Origin: Pseudoblastomonas marina
Lineage (GTDB): Bacteria > Pseudomonadota > Alphaproteobacteria > Sphingomonadales > Sphingomonadaceae
Length of the DNA: 64,000 bases
Assembly: GCF_014641655.1 (NCBI RefSeq)
Contig: NZ_BMID01000001.1
Location: 2,446,427-2,510,426 of the forward strand
Direction of reading: 5' to 3'
This document shows, piece after piece, positions 56,547 to 64,000 of this stretch (position 1 is its first letter; each line of letters starts with the position of its first letter). A program made the position numbers and the translations under genes. Under the pieces are notes generated by a model. That model worked only from the letters and a program-made list of their open reading frames with translations. It was not told the DNA's origin and did not search any database.

Positions 56547-57121
56547 TCCTCATGCGCGGCGAATTCGGGCATTACCGGCACGCCCATCTCGGCGAGCGGA
56601 AGCAGCGAGACTTCACCGCCATAGACACGGCCTGCGGCAATCCGCGTCACGCCGCGGGTGACGGTGCCGGTGAAGATCCGCCCGCCTTCGGCGACGCGCT
56701 TGACCAACGGCTTGGGAAAATCCTCGACCGCGCCGTCGACCAGCACGACGTCGAACTCGCCCTTGCCGCGCTTGGCGGCGTCTTCGGGCGAGATCGTGGT
56801 AACCTCGCCGCCCATCGCCTCGGCCAAGGCGGCGAGGTAGCCGGGTCCGCTATCGACCACGAGCACGCGCTCGCCGTCGCGGATATCGGCTTCCTGCAGC
56901 ATGCGACCATGGAACAACGGTGCGGGCAGCGCACGGCCATTGCCCAGTGGCACGGCGCGATCGGCATAAGCCTGCGCAGCGCGGCTTTCGGGCACCATGT
57001 CCTCGCGCGCGACCTGGAGCATCGCCGCCAGCGTGCGCGGATCGTTGACGCCGCTGGTGCGCAGCTGGCTGTCGATCATCGCCCGGCGGGCCTTGGGGAA
57101 ATCGGGAGCGGTCTCGGTCAT
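56534..57121 (-). CDS. pcm: Protein-L-isoaspartate O-methyltransferase family protein
   Basis: Pcm-type enzymes methylate damaged isoaspartyl residues. The 195-residue protein has ARRAMIDSQLRTSGVND, the S-adenosylmethionine motif LVVDSGPGYLAALAEAM and FDVVLVDGAVE. The family LCTGSGY-type glycine loop appears as VDSGPGYL, so catalytic ability is not certain. AGAGGA precedes the ATG at 57121, and a clear -35/-10 pair lies upstream. It overlaps or abuts tolC. Confidence 0.82.
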   Translation of the reverse strand: MTETAPDFPKARRAMIDSQLRTSGVNDPRTLAAMLQVAREDMVPESRAAQAYADRAVPLGNGRALPAPLFHGRMLQEADIRDGERVLVVDSGPGYLAALAEAMGGEVTTISPEDAAKRGKGEFDVVLVDGAVEDFPKPLVKRVAEGGRIFTGTVTRGVTRIAAGRVYGGEVSLLPLAEMGVPVMPEFAAHEEWSF

Positions 57122-57139
57122 AAATCCTCTGCGGGGTGT

Positions 57140-57167
57140 ATTAGACACATAAAACAGTTCGTGTAAA
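57140..57167 (-). promoter_or_regulatory. Candidate pcm-tolC promoter
   Basis: On the minus strand TTTACA (57162-57167) and TCTAAT (57140-57145) are 16 bp apart, close to the sigma-70 consensus. The pcm ATG lies 18 nt downstream of the -10 box. Confidence 0.5.
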
Positions 57168-57204
57168 CCCGCTTTACGGTGTCCACCGCCGTCGGGAAAG
57201 CGCT

Positions 57205-57234
57205 TTGACGGACAATAGGGCGTGCGCCTATGGC
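57205..57234 (+). promoter_or_regulatory. Candidate fumarase promoter
   Basis: TTGACG (57205-57210) and TATGGC (57229-57234) are 18 bp apart. The fumarase ATG at 57266 lies 31 nt downstream of the -10 box. Confidence 0.4.
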
Positions 57235-57265
57235 GCATCCGCCAGCAGCAAAGGGATTTCGACGA

Positions 57266-58804
57266 ATGGCCGAGATGACGCCGGAAGCAGTAATCATTCG
57301 CGAGCAGGACCTGATCGACAGCGTCGCCGATGCGCTGCAATATATCTCTTACTACCACCCGATGGATTACATCGAGGCGCTGGGCGAGGCCTACAAGGCG
57401 GAACAGGGCCCGGCAGCGAAGGATGCGATCGCGCAGATCCTTACCAACAGCCGGATGTGCGCCGAAGGTCACCGGCCGATCTGCCAGGACACCGGCATCG
57501 TCAACGTGTTCGTCAAATGGGGCCAGAACTGCCGGCTCGAATCCGCCCTGAGCCTTCAGGAAGTCGTCGATGAGGGCGTCCGCCGCGCCTACAACCACCC
57601 CGAAAACAAGCTGCGCGCCTCGATCCTGGCCGACCCGGCTTTCACCCGCCGCAACACCAAGGACAACACGCCCTGCGTGCTGTCGGTCGAAATGGTACCG
57701 GGCGACAAGGTCGAGATCGACGTTGCGGCCAAGGGCGGTGGCAGCGAGAACAAGTCCAAGTTCAAGATGATGAACCCCAGCGACAACATCGTCGATTGGG
57801 TGCTCGAGCAAATCCCCTCGATGGGCGCAGGCTGGTGCCCGCCGGGCATGCTAGGCATCGGCATTGGCGGTACGGCCGAACAGTGTCTCAAGCTCGCCAA
57901 GCAGAGCCTGATGGACCCGATCGACATGGCGCAGCTGAAGGCGCGGGGGCCCGAAACCGATATCGAGCGGCTGCGGATCGAGATTTTCGACGCGGTCAAC
58001 GCGACCGGCGTCGGGGCGCAGGGGCTCGGCGGCCTCTCGACGATCCTCGACGTCAAGATCCTCGACTGGCCGTGCCATGCGGCGGGCAAGCCGGTCGGGA
58101 TGATCCCCAACTGCGCGGCGACCCGGCACGCGCATTTCACGCTCGACGGGTCTGGGCCAAGCTTTATCGATCCGCCCGATCTCGATCGCTGGCCCAAGGT
58201 CCAGTGGGCACCCGACAGCGCGGCCAAGCGGGTCGATCTCGACAATCTCACGCCCGAGGAGGTCGCGAGCTGGAAGGCGGGCGACCGCCTGCTCCTGAAC
58301 GGAGCGATGCTCACCGGTCGCGATGCCGCGCACAAGCGCATCCAGGACATGCTCGACAAGGGCGAGGAGCTGCCGGTCGAGTTCAAGGGCCGCGCGATCT
58401 ATTATGTCGGACCGGTCGATCCGGTGATGGGCGAGGTCGTCGGACCTGCCGGGCCGACCACCGCCACGCGGATGGACAAGTTCACCGAAATGATGCTCGA
58501 TCTCGGCCTGCTGGCGATGATCGGCAAGGCCGAACGCGGGCACGACGCGGTCGAGGTCATCAGCCGCTTCAAGGTCGCCTATCTGATGGCGGTCGGCGGC
58601 GCGGCCTACCTCGTCAGCCGCGCGATCCGCGAATCGAAGGTCGTCGCATTCGAGGATCTCGGGATGGAGGCGATCTACGAGTTCACGGTGAAGGATATGC
58701 CGGTCACCGTGGCCGTCGACAGCGAAGGTACCAATGTCCACAAGCAGGCGCCCGAAGAATGGAGCCGCAGAATCGCCGAGGAAGGGCTCCTGCCGACAAA
58801 ATAG
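57266..58804 (+). CDS. fumA: Fumarate hydratase class I
   Basis: This is an iron-sulfur (4Fe-4S), oxygen-sensitive fumarase of the TCA cycle, unrelated to class II FumC. The 512-residue protein has the alpha and beta domains fused, as in E. coli FumA. Cluster-ligand cysteine regions are GHRPICQDTG (about residue 72), GAGWCPPG and PNCAATRHAHF. The VGPVDPVMGEVVGPAGPTTATRMD beta-domain motif is intact. The ATG at 57266 is preferred over 57230. No second fumarase occurs in the window. Confidence 0.94.
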   Translation: MAEMTPEAVIIREQDLIDSVADALQYISYYHPMDYIEALGEAYKAEQGPAAKDAIAQILTNSRMCAEGHRPICQDTGIVNVFVKWGQNCRLESALSLQEVVDEGVRRAYNHPENKLRASILADPAFTRRNTKDNTPCVLSVEMVPGDKVEIDVAAKGGGSENKSKFKMMNPSDNIVDWVLEQIPSMGAGWCPPGMLGIGIGGTAEQCLKLAKQSLMDPIDMAQLKARGPETDIERLRIEIFDAVNATGVGAQGLGGLSTILDVKILDWPCHAAGKPVGMIPNCAATRHAHFTLDGSGPSFIDPPDLDRWPKVQWAPDSAAKRVDLDNLTPEEVASWKAGDRLLLNGAMLTGRDAAHKRIQDMLDKGEELPVEFKGRAIYYVGPVDPVMGEVVGPAGPTTATRMDKFTEMMLDLGLLAMIGKAERGHDAVEVISRFKVAYLMAVGGAAYLVSRAIRESKVVAFEDLGMEAIYEFTVKDMPVTVAVDSEGTNVHKQAPEEWSRRIAEEGLLPTK

Positions 58805-58881
58805 GCGGGATTGGTCGATAAACCGCCGCCACGGTTCGACCAAGCCGGGCGCGGATGCGAGGGAATGGCGCTAGAAACTCG

Positions 58882-60096
58882 ATGATGGACAGTGTTCGAA
58901 CTCCGGCCCCGCCGCGGCTGCCGTGGAAGCATGCCCTGCTTTCCATGCTCGGCATCTGGCTGTGCTATTTCCTCCTCACCACGCTGCGCGGCACGATCTT
59001 CGGATCTGAACTTCAGCTCGAGCTGGTCTGGCGGCGCGCGATCGTCTGCCTTGTCGGGGTCGGCTTTACCGGGTTGCTCCTGCTGCTGATCTGGTCGCTT
59101 CGGCGATCGGTGGCGACCGTCCAGGTCGTGATCGGCCTGCTCGTCGCGCTCCCCGCTTCGCTCGGCATCGCCTATGCCAACGAGCGGATGTTCGCGCCGG
59201 TCCAGGGACGCGCGGTCGAGAAAATCGGCGAAGCCCAGGGCGTCCAGCTGCGGCTCGACGAGGCGGGAAATCTCCTGCTCGACCTGCCGAGCGAGGAGGA
59301 GGGCGACGTCGAGGTCGCCGGGCGGACGATCACCATCGTCGAAGCGCCCAAAGGCAATGCCCGCTGGCAACAATTGGTCGCGGCCTCGCTCGGCCCCTAT
59401 TTCGTGCTGCTCGCATGGCTGGCGATCTATTTCGCGCTGCTGGCCGGGGTCCGGGCCCGGACGGCCGAACGCCAGGCGGGCGAGTTTCGCGAGGCGGCAC
59501 GTACCGCCGAGCTCCGTTCGCTGCGTTATCAGGTCAATCCGCATTTCCTCTTCAACACGCTCAATTCGCTGTCCGCGCTGGTCATGACCGGGCGCGGCGA
59601 GCGGGCCGAGAAGATGATCCAGACGATCTCGAACTTCTACCGCCACTCGCTGTCGGAGGAGCCGACCGGCGATGTCGAGCTCGCCGACGAAATCGACCTC
59701 CAGCGCCATTATCTCGAAATCGAATCGGTCCGTTTTCCGAAGAGGCTGCGGACCGAGTTCGACTTGCCGCAGGAACTCGAGGAAGAGCGCGTGCCGGGCA
59801 TGATCCTGCAGCCGCTGGTCGAAAACGCGGTCAAATACGGCGTTGCACCGAGTACTTCGCCGGTGACGATCCGAATTTCCGCCTATCGTGACGGCGACGA
59901 CCTCCTCCTCAAGGTCGCCGATACCGGCGCCAGCGAAGCCGGGCTGCCGGGAAGCAATGGCTTCGGCATCGGCCTCGCCAATGTCCGCGACCGCTTGCAG
60001 GCACGCTTCGGAAAGGACGCCTCGCTCACCGCCGGTCCCGATGGTGAACGCGGCTGGACCAGTATTATCCGCATTCCGGGAGGCCGAAATGGCTGA
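58882..60096 (+). CDS. LytS/YehU-type sensor histidine kinase
   Basis: The 404-residue protein has about three hydrophobic segments (15-35, 50-70, 170-200 by rough position), with a periplasmic loop between the second and third. A His_kinase domain follows: the phosphoacceptor histidine is in LRYQVNPHFLFNTLNSLSALV (about residue 222), and the ATP domain has PLVENAVKYGV and GIGLANVRDRL. It is coupled by an 8-nt overlap to a LytTR regulator. Alternative starts are 58885 and 58855. The signal is unknown. Confidence 0.88.
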   Translation: MMDSVRTPAPPRLPWKHALLSMLGIWLCYFLLTTLRGTIFGSELQLELVWRRAIVCLVGVGFTGLLLLLIWSLRRSVATVQVVIGLLVALPASLGIAYANERMFAPVQGRAVEKIGEAQGVQLRLDEAGNLLLDLPSEEEGDVEVAGRTITIVEAPKGNARWQQLVAASLGPYFVLLAWLAIYFALLAGVRARTAERQAGEFREAARTAELRSLRYQVNPHFLFNTLNSLSALVMTGRGERAEKMIQTISNFYRHSLSEEPTGDVELADEIDLQRHYLEIESVRFPKRLRTEFDLPQELEEERVPGMILQPLVENAVKYGVAPSTSPVTIRISAYRDGDDLLLKVADTGASEAGLPGSNGFGIGLANVRDRLQARFGKDASLTAGPDGERGWTSIIRIPGGRNG

Positions 60097-60823
60097 CACG
60101 TCCCACACCCTGCGCACGCTGCTCGTCGACGACGAACCACTGGCGATCGATCGCCTGCAAGTGATTTGCGCGAAACTGCCGCAGGTCGAGGTCGTCGGCA
60201 CCGCCAATGACGGCGAGGCGGGTCTTTCGCTGATCGAAGCGCTGAAGCCCGACCTCCTGCTTCTCGACATGACCATGCCGGGAATGGACGGGCTCGCGCT
60301 CGCCCGCGCGATCGAGGAATTCGAGCAGCGCCCCGCAGTGATCTTCGTCACCGCGCACGAACATTTCGCGGTCGAGGCATTCGATCTCGACGCTGTCGAT
60401 TACGTGCTCAAGCCCGTCGCCGCCGACCGGCTCGAACGCGCGGTCGATCGCGCCGTCGCCCGTCGCGGCGAGGAGAGCGAAAGCGAGAGCAAGTGGCTCG
60501 AGGAATTGTGGGTCCCGCACCGCTCGGAACTGCTCCGCGTTCCGGTCGACGATGTCAGCCGGATCGACGCCGAGCGCGACTATGTGCGGCTCCATGTCGG
60601 TGACCGCAGCTACCTGCTTCTGCAGACCGTAACCGGTCTCGAGGAGCGGCTCGACCCGGCGCGATTCATCCGCGTCCATCGGTCGGTGATCCTGTCCAAG
60701 GCCGCGATCAAGGGATTGCGGCACGACGGGCTCGGCGTGTGGATGGTCGAGCTCGAGGGCGGCGAGGATGTGCGTATCGGGCGCACCTACCTGTCCAAGG
60801 TCAAGGCGATGGCGGGCCGCTGA
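60089..60823 (+). CDS. LytTR-type response regulator
   Basis: The 244-residue protein has an N-terminal receiver domain with the phospho-aspartate in LLLLDMTMPGMDG (about residue 59), and a C-terminal LytTR DNA-binding domain (RVPVDDVSRIDAERDYVRLHV to FIRVHRSVILS). GGAGG precedes the ATG at 60089. It forms a two-component pair with the upstream kinase. Target genes are not visible from sequence; a strong hairpin lies downstream. Confidence 0.9.
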   Translation: MADTSHTLRTLLVDDEPLAIDRLQVICAKLPQVEVVGTANDGEAGLSLIEALKPDLLLLDMTMPGMDGLALARAIEEFEQRPAVIFVTAHEHFAVEAFDLDAVDYVLKPVAADRLERAVDRAVARRGEESESESKWLEELWVPHRSELLRVPVDDVSRIDAERDYVRLHVGDRSYLLLQTVTGLEERLDPARFIRVHRSVILSKAAIKGLRHDGLGVWMVELEGGEDVRIGRTYLSKVKAMAGR

Positions 60824-60880
60824 GCCGCGGTCCCGGCCGTCCTACCGGATCATCGTTCGAAATCGGGCCCTCGAAACGGG

Positions 60881-60918
60881 TGCGGCCCGGCTTCGGGACT
60901 GAATGAAGCCGGGCCGCA
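60881..60918. terminator. Strong perfect hairpin downstream of the LytTR regulator
   Basis: A perfect 14-bp GC-rich stem (60881-60894 with 60905-60918) has a 10-nt loop but no T-run. It lies 58 nt after the regulator stop, in a 293-nt gap that holds no other clear feature. It may be a Rho-blocking or RNA-stabilising 3' structure. Confidence 0.4.
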
Positions 60919-61116
60919 AGGCGCAGGCTCGTTACGGGGAGCGGTCCTGCGCCTGACGGAGGGTCTGGGGGGAATTCCGTCAAATGGTGATGTAGTCGGG
61001 TGGGACAGCGCGGTGGAGCGCGGTTCGACCAGCGACGCGCGCAGTCGACGAAGCGCCTGATTCGCCCGGCCAAAGGCGTTCATCACCCCGCCGATTGAAT
61101 GTGCTACATTGGGGTC

Positions 61117-61395
61117 ATGCCGGTATTCTCGTTGCCAGTGATGATCGTGTTCGCGCTCGGGGTGGGTAACTTCGCCGCGCACAAGGCGGTGATCGCCAGC
61201 GGACATCCCGCGCTGGCGCAGATGCCGTGGTACAATGCGCTCGGAGGGCGCTTCAGTCTCGGACTCGAATTTCTCATCCTGCTCGGAGCAATGCTGCTTG
61301 CCGCGGAAGGCTCGCTAGGGTGGGTCATCGGCTATCTGTTCTACAGCATTTTCAATTTTGTCGCCGCCTGGCTGATCCTCAAGGGCAAGGTCTGA
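61117..61395 (+). CDS. Small hypothetical membrane protein
   Basis: The 92-residue product has three hydrophobic segments (about 5-22, 42-58 and 62-88) with short polar loops, and no recognised family. The ATG at 61117 follows GGGG closely; an ATG at 61099 is an alternative. It is 52 nt upstream of the lipid kinase gene on the same strand. Confidence 0.6.
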   Translation: MPVFSLPVMIVFALGVGNFAAHKAVIASGHPALAQMPWYNALGGRFSLGLEFLILLGAMLLAAEGSLGWVIGYLFYSIFNFVAAWLILKGKV

Positions 61396-61447
61396 CCGCC
61401 AGATCACCTGGGCGGGAAACCGCGACGCATTCCGGCGTTTGAGGTGC

Positions 61448-62290
61448 ATGGACCGGACATTCACCCTCGTCGTCAATTGCCGCAGCGGAAGCTACGACCG
61501 CGAAGCCATCGACGCGATCCTCGAGCACGCGACCGAGCTCGGTTGCGGCGCGACGCGGGAAATCCGCATTCCCGACGACGATTGTCCCGCGCCCGACGAT
61601 CTCGACGAGAATGAACTGCTCGCGATCTACGCCGGCGACGGCACGGTGAACGCCACCGTCACGGGGCTCTACGGCTGGAACGGTGCGGTGCTGATTCTTC
61701 CCGGCGGCACGATGAACCTGCTGTCCAAGCGGCTCCATGGCGATACCGACTGGCGTACGATCATGGAGCGGGTCGGCACCGGCGCGGCGCGCCGCATCCG
61801 CCCCAATATCATCCGCACCGGCCAGGGCGACGCGTTGGCGGGCGTGATGGCGGGACCCGGCACCAGCTGGAACGAAGTGCGCGAGGCGATGCGCGATATC
61901 GATATGGGCGGGATCGCCGCAGGCACGGTCGCGGCGTTTGGCGAGACCACCGGCGGCGCGCGGATCGCGCTGGTCGATCCCGCCGTTGGGCGCGAAGAGG
62001 GATACCCGATGATCGAGGCTTTCCCCGCGGAACAAGGTCTCGACGTCCATGCCTATCACGCCGACGATGCGGGCGAGTTCATCGTCCAGCTCGGCGCGCT
62101 CGTCGCCCGCGATTTCCGCAACGGGCCGCACGACACATACGGACCGCTCGAGCGGGTCCATCTCCAGTCGGACGACGATGCGCCGATGGGGCTCCTGCTC
62201 GACGGAGAACCTGCCCCTGCCGGGCCGCGCGAGGAATTGGCGGTGGCGCGGTGCGAAGTCGATCTGCTAGCGACCATGGCCGATGGCTGA
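61448..62290 (+). CDS. Diacylglycerol kinase family (lipid/sphingosine kinase-like) protein
   Basis: The 280-residue protein has the catalytic-domain layout of the DAGK family: N-terminal FTLVVNCRSGSYDR, the nucleotide motif IYAGDGTVNATVTG (about residue 63) and ILPGGTMNLLSKRLHG. It should phosphorylate diacylglycerol or a related lipid such as a sphingoid base; the substrate is unproven. The ATG at 61448 follows GAGG. It overlaps the metallophosphoesterase gene by 8 nt, so the pair may act together. Confidence 0.85.
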   Translation: MDRTFTLVVNCRSGSYDREAIDAILEHATELGCGATREIRIPDDDCPAPDDLDENELLAIYAGDGTVNATVTGLYGWNGAVLILPGGTMNLLSKRLHGDTDWRTIMERVGTGAARRIRPNIIRTGQGDALAGVMAGPGTSWNEVREAMRDIDMGGIAAGTVAAFGETTGGARIALVDPAVGREEGYPMIEAFPAEQGLDVHAYHADDAGEFIVQLGALVARDFRNGPHDTYGPLERVHLQSDDDAPMGLLLDGEPAPAGPREELAVARCEVDLLATMADG

Positions 62291-63140
62291 AGAGACCCTG
62301 CTGTTCCACCTGTCCGACATCCATTTCGGGCTCGAACACAATCGCGCACTCGATTGGGTCGCGGCCGAAATCGCGGCGCGCAAGCCTGCCGCGGTCGCGA
62401 TCACGGGCGATCTGACGATGCGCGCGCGGCATTCCGAATTCGCTGCGGCAAAGGACTGGATCCTGTCACTCGACGCCCCGGTGACGGTCGAGGTCGGGAA
62501 TCACGATATGCCCTACTTCAACCCCATCGAACGGCTGTTCGATCCCTATGCCCGGTTCAAGGGAATGCGCCGCTTGGTCGAGCGCGAGATCGACCTGCCG
62601 GGCCTCGCGATCGTCTCGCTGAAGACGGCAGCACGGATGCAGCCGAGGCTCAACTGGTCGAAGGGCTGGATTTCCGATGCCGCGCTCGAAAAATGTCTCG
62701 CTGCGATCGACGCTTTGCCCGAAGGAACCCGGGTGCTGGTCGCCTGCCACCATCCGCTGCGCGAAGCGGGGACCACGGGCACCGCGCTGACCCATGGCGG
62801 CAACAAGGCGCTCGCCGAACTCGCCAGACGCAACGTGCTCGCGGTGCTGAGCGGGCATGTCCACGACGCCTTCGACATTCTTGAGGACACACCCAACGGC
62901 AAGGTCCGCATGATCGGTGCGGGTACGCTGTCGCAGCGCCTGCGCTCCTCCCCACCCAGCTTCAACGAGCTCACCTGGGACGGCGAGGAACTGCGTGTCC
63001 GCGTGCGCAACCTGCAGGACGTACCGACCAAGGACATGCTGATCGAGGATGTGCCCGAAGACGCGCGTCCGCCGCGCGAGCCGGGGGATCCGGTTGCGCC
63101 GGTCGGCAATGTCCCCCGGACCGATCCGCCGGTCCACTGA
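62283..63140 (+). CDS. Calcineurin-like metallophosphoesterase (CpdA-like)
   Basis: The 285-residue class III phosphodiesterase-like protein has the metal motifs LSDIHFG, GDLTMRAR, VGNHDMP, ACHHPLR and GHVHDAF. Similar enzymes hydrolyse cyclic nucleotides or phospholipid head groups. It is translationally linked to the lipid kinase, which suggests a lipid substrate, though this is inference. The C-terminal 40 residues are Pro/Asp-rich. A bidirectional terminator follows. Confidence 0.85.
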   Translation: MAEETLLFHLSDIHFGLEHNRALDWVAAEIAARKPAAVAITGDLTMRARHSEFAAAKDWILSLDAPVTVEVGNHDMPYFNPIERLFDPYARFKGMRRLVEREIDLPGLAIVSLKTAARMQPRLNWSKGWISDAALEKCLAAIDALPEGTRVLVACHHPLREAGTTGTALTHGGNKALAELARRNVLAVLSGHVHDAFDILEDTPNGKVRMIGAGTLSQRLRSSPPSFNELTWDGEELRVRVRNLQDVPTKDMLIEDVPEDARPPREPGDPVAPVGNVPRTDPPVH

Positions 63141-63147
63141 CGGCAAC

Positions 63148-63186
63148 GAAAAAGGGCGGCTCCTCGCGGAGCCGCCCTTCGTTTTT
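63148..63186. terminator. Bidirectional intrinsic terminator
   Basis: An 11-bp perfect stem (63153-63163 with 63168-63178) with a TCGC loop has T-rich ends on both strands. It separates the convergent phosphoesterase and rpsI genes. Confidence 0.85.
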
Positions 63187-63200
63187 CGTAGCTTCGAAAC

Positions 63201-63965
63201 TTAGCGCTTCGAGAACTGGAAGCTGCGGCGGGCCTTGGCGCGGCCGTACTTCTTGCGCTCGACCACGCGGCTGTCGCGGGTGAGGAAGCCGGCGGCCTTT
63301 ACCGTGCTGCGCAGCGCGGGCTCGTACTTGGTCAGCGCCTGCGAAATGCCGTGCTTCACCGCACCGGCCTGGCCCGACAGACCGCCGCCCTTGACGGTGG
63401 CGACGATGTCGTACTGACCGGCACGATCGGTGATCTGGAACGGCTGGTTGATGATCAGGCGCAGGGTCGGACGCGCGAAATAGGCTTCCTGATCCTTGCC
63501 GTTGACGGTGACCTTGCCGGTGCCCGGCTTGAGCCAGACGCGCGCGACGGCATCTTTGCGGCGACCGGTCGCATAGGCACGGCCCTGGGCGTCGACTTCC
63601 TGCTCGCGCAGCGGCGCGTCGGAAACCGATGCGGCACCAGCGGCGGCAGCGGTAGCGTCGCCTTCACCGCGATCGCCGGCGACCTGCTTGAGGTCGGCGA
63701 GATCGGTGACCTTGTCGGCCTTCTTTTCTTCAGCCTTTTCTTCGACCTTTTCTTCAGGGGCCTTTTCCTCGGCCTTCGGCTCGTCGGCCTTGGCGTCGTC
63801 GGTCTTGGCTTCCGTAGCCTTGGTCTCTTCGGCCTTGGCGTCGTCGGTCTTCTTGGCCGGAGCTTTCTTCTCGGCAGCCTTCTTGGCAGGAGCCTTCTTG
63901 GCGGCCGGCTTCTTCTCGGCTTCGGTCTTCTCGACCTTGTCTTCGGTGTTCTTTTCGTCAGCCAT
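63201..63965 (-). CDS. rpsI: 30S ribosomal protein S9 with long N-terminal extension
   Basis: S9 is a small-subunit protein whose C-terminal tail reaches the decoding centre. The C-terminal 130 residues are a normal S9 ([20 protein letters not shown] to the basic [10 protein letters not shown] end). Residues 1-120 are an unusual low-complexity extension of Lys, Ala, Glu and Asp with repeated KAEE, AKK and TDDAK units. The ATG at 63965 overlaps the L13 stop (TGATG); a GTG at 63968 is also in frame. The extension lies at the free end and could be disordered. Confidence 0.95.
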   Translation of the reverse strand: MADEKNTEDKVEKTEAEKKPAAKKAPAKKAAEKKAPAKKTDDAKAEETKATEAKTDDAKADEPKAEEKAPEEKVEEKAEEKKADKVTDLADLKQVAGDRGEGDATAAAAGAASVSDAPLREQEVDAQGRAYATGRRKDAVARVWLKPGTGKVTVNGKDQEAYFARPTLRLIINQPFQITDRAGQYDIVATVKGGGLSGQAGAVKHGISQALTKYEPALRSTVKAAGFLTRDSRVVERKKYGRAKARRSFQFSKR

Positions 63966-64000
63966 CACACGAGAGCCTTGTTCTTGCGGTTCATCGACGC
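63965..64000 (-). CDS. rplM: 50S ribosomal protein L13, last 11 codons (truncated by the window)
   Basis: The minus-strand end encodes [11 protein letters not shown] then a stop, matching the end of an L13 protein, which precedes S9 in nearly all bacteria. The stop overlaps the rpsI ATG by one base. The rest of the gene lies outside the window. Confidence 0.75.
   Translation of the reverse strand, partial: ASMNRKNKALV

Noticed and set aside
63650-63960. Tandem DNA repeat in the rpsI 5' region
   Set aside because: The repetition comes from low-complexity protein coding (Lys, Ala, Glu codons) without a fixed repeat unit.

Overview
The window is GC-rich, almost fully coding, and contains only ordinary chromosomal genes: no rRNA, tRNA, insertion sequence, prophage or CRISPR array was seen. 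Gene content points to an alphaproteobacterium of the order Sphingomonadales, most likely Erythrobacteraceae. The markers are TrcR (DUF1013), PopZ (DUF2497), CarD, bactofilin, DUF1192, DUF1491, DUF6489, a Suv3-type helicase and GANTC sites around a Caulobacter-like origin. The species is an inference; no taxonomic search was possible.

The centre of the window appears to hold the chromosomal replication origin. The 300-bp gap at 44941-45240 lies between hemE (leftward) and ppsR, a homologue of the gene called RP001 in origin literature (rightward). This hemE-ori-RP001-maf-aroE-coaE-dnaQ order is the arrangement known for Caulobacter crescentus and relatives. The gap has an A/T-rich tract, several DnaA-box-like 9-mers and five GANTC sites. 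To its left lies the segregation locus mnmE-mnmG-rsmG-parA-parB, with three strong parS palindromes and one degenerate one between 35106 and 37578. To its right, popZ (54587-55021) encodes the likely polar anchor for ParB-parS. Coding strand mostly diverges from the origin: long leftward operons from about 32 to 45 kb, mostly rightward genes from 45 to 51 kb.

Region by region. 0-8.5 kb: M23 endopeptidase with bactofilin (cell shape), an acyl-CoA synthetase, TrcR, a PAS-like/roadblock protein, a PlcP-like metallophosphoesterase with a glycosyltransferase (candidate phosphate-starvation lipid remodelling, with a candidate Pho box), and a quinone oxidoreductase. 8.6-16.3 kb: DUF1192, ClpA, an M1 aminopeptidase, a two-gene MBL exonuclease/DNA ligase unit and a gamma-carbonic anhydrase. 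16.3-22 kb: MFS/spermidine-synthase-like fusion, GNAT, HemB and a second M23 peptidase. 22-27 kb: Suv3-like helicase, S4 protein, FdxA, CarD and two lipoproteins. 27-33 kb: TsaC, two acyl-CoA dehydrogenases, a sugar-dehydrogenase-like protein and a methionine sulfoxide reductase. 33-45 kb: parAB to hemE, including rho and a BLUF photoreceptor. 45-51 kb: ppsR-maf-aroE-coaE-dnaQ, hpf-ptsN and DUF1491. 51-64 kb: SleB hydrolase, XthA, ErpA, PopZ, TolC, Pcm, class I fumarase, a LytS/LytTR pair, a lipid kinase, a phosphoesterase, S9, and the last codons of L13.

Several clusters couple cell-cycle functions (origin, ParABS, PopZ, TrcR, a possible CtrA/GANTC-marked M23 promoter), and tetrapyrrole genes (hemE, hemJ) sit in one apparent transcription unit with rho and a blue-light sensor. 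The most notable observations are the origin/centromere region, the PlcP/glycosyltransferase pair with its 11-bp-spaced repeats, and the hemE-hemJ-rho-BLUF unit.
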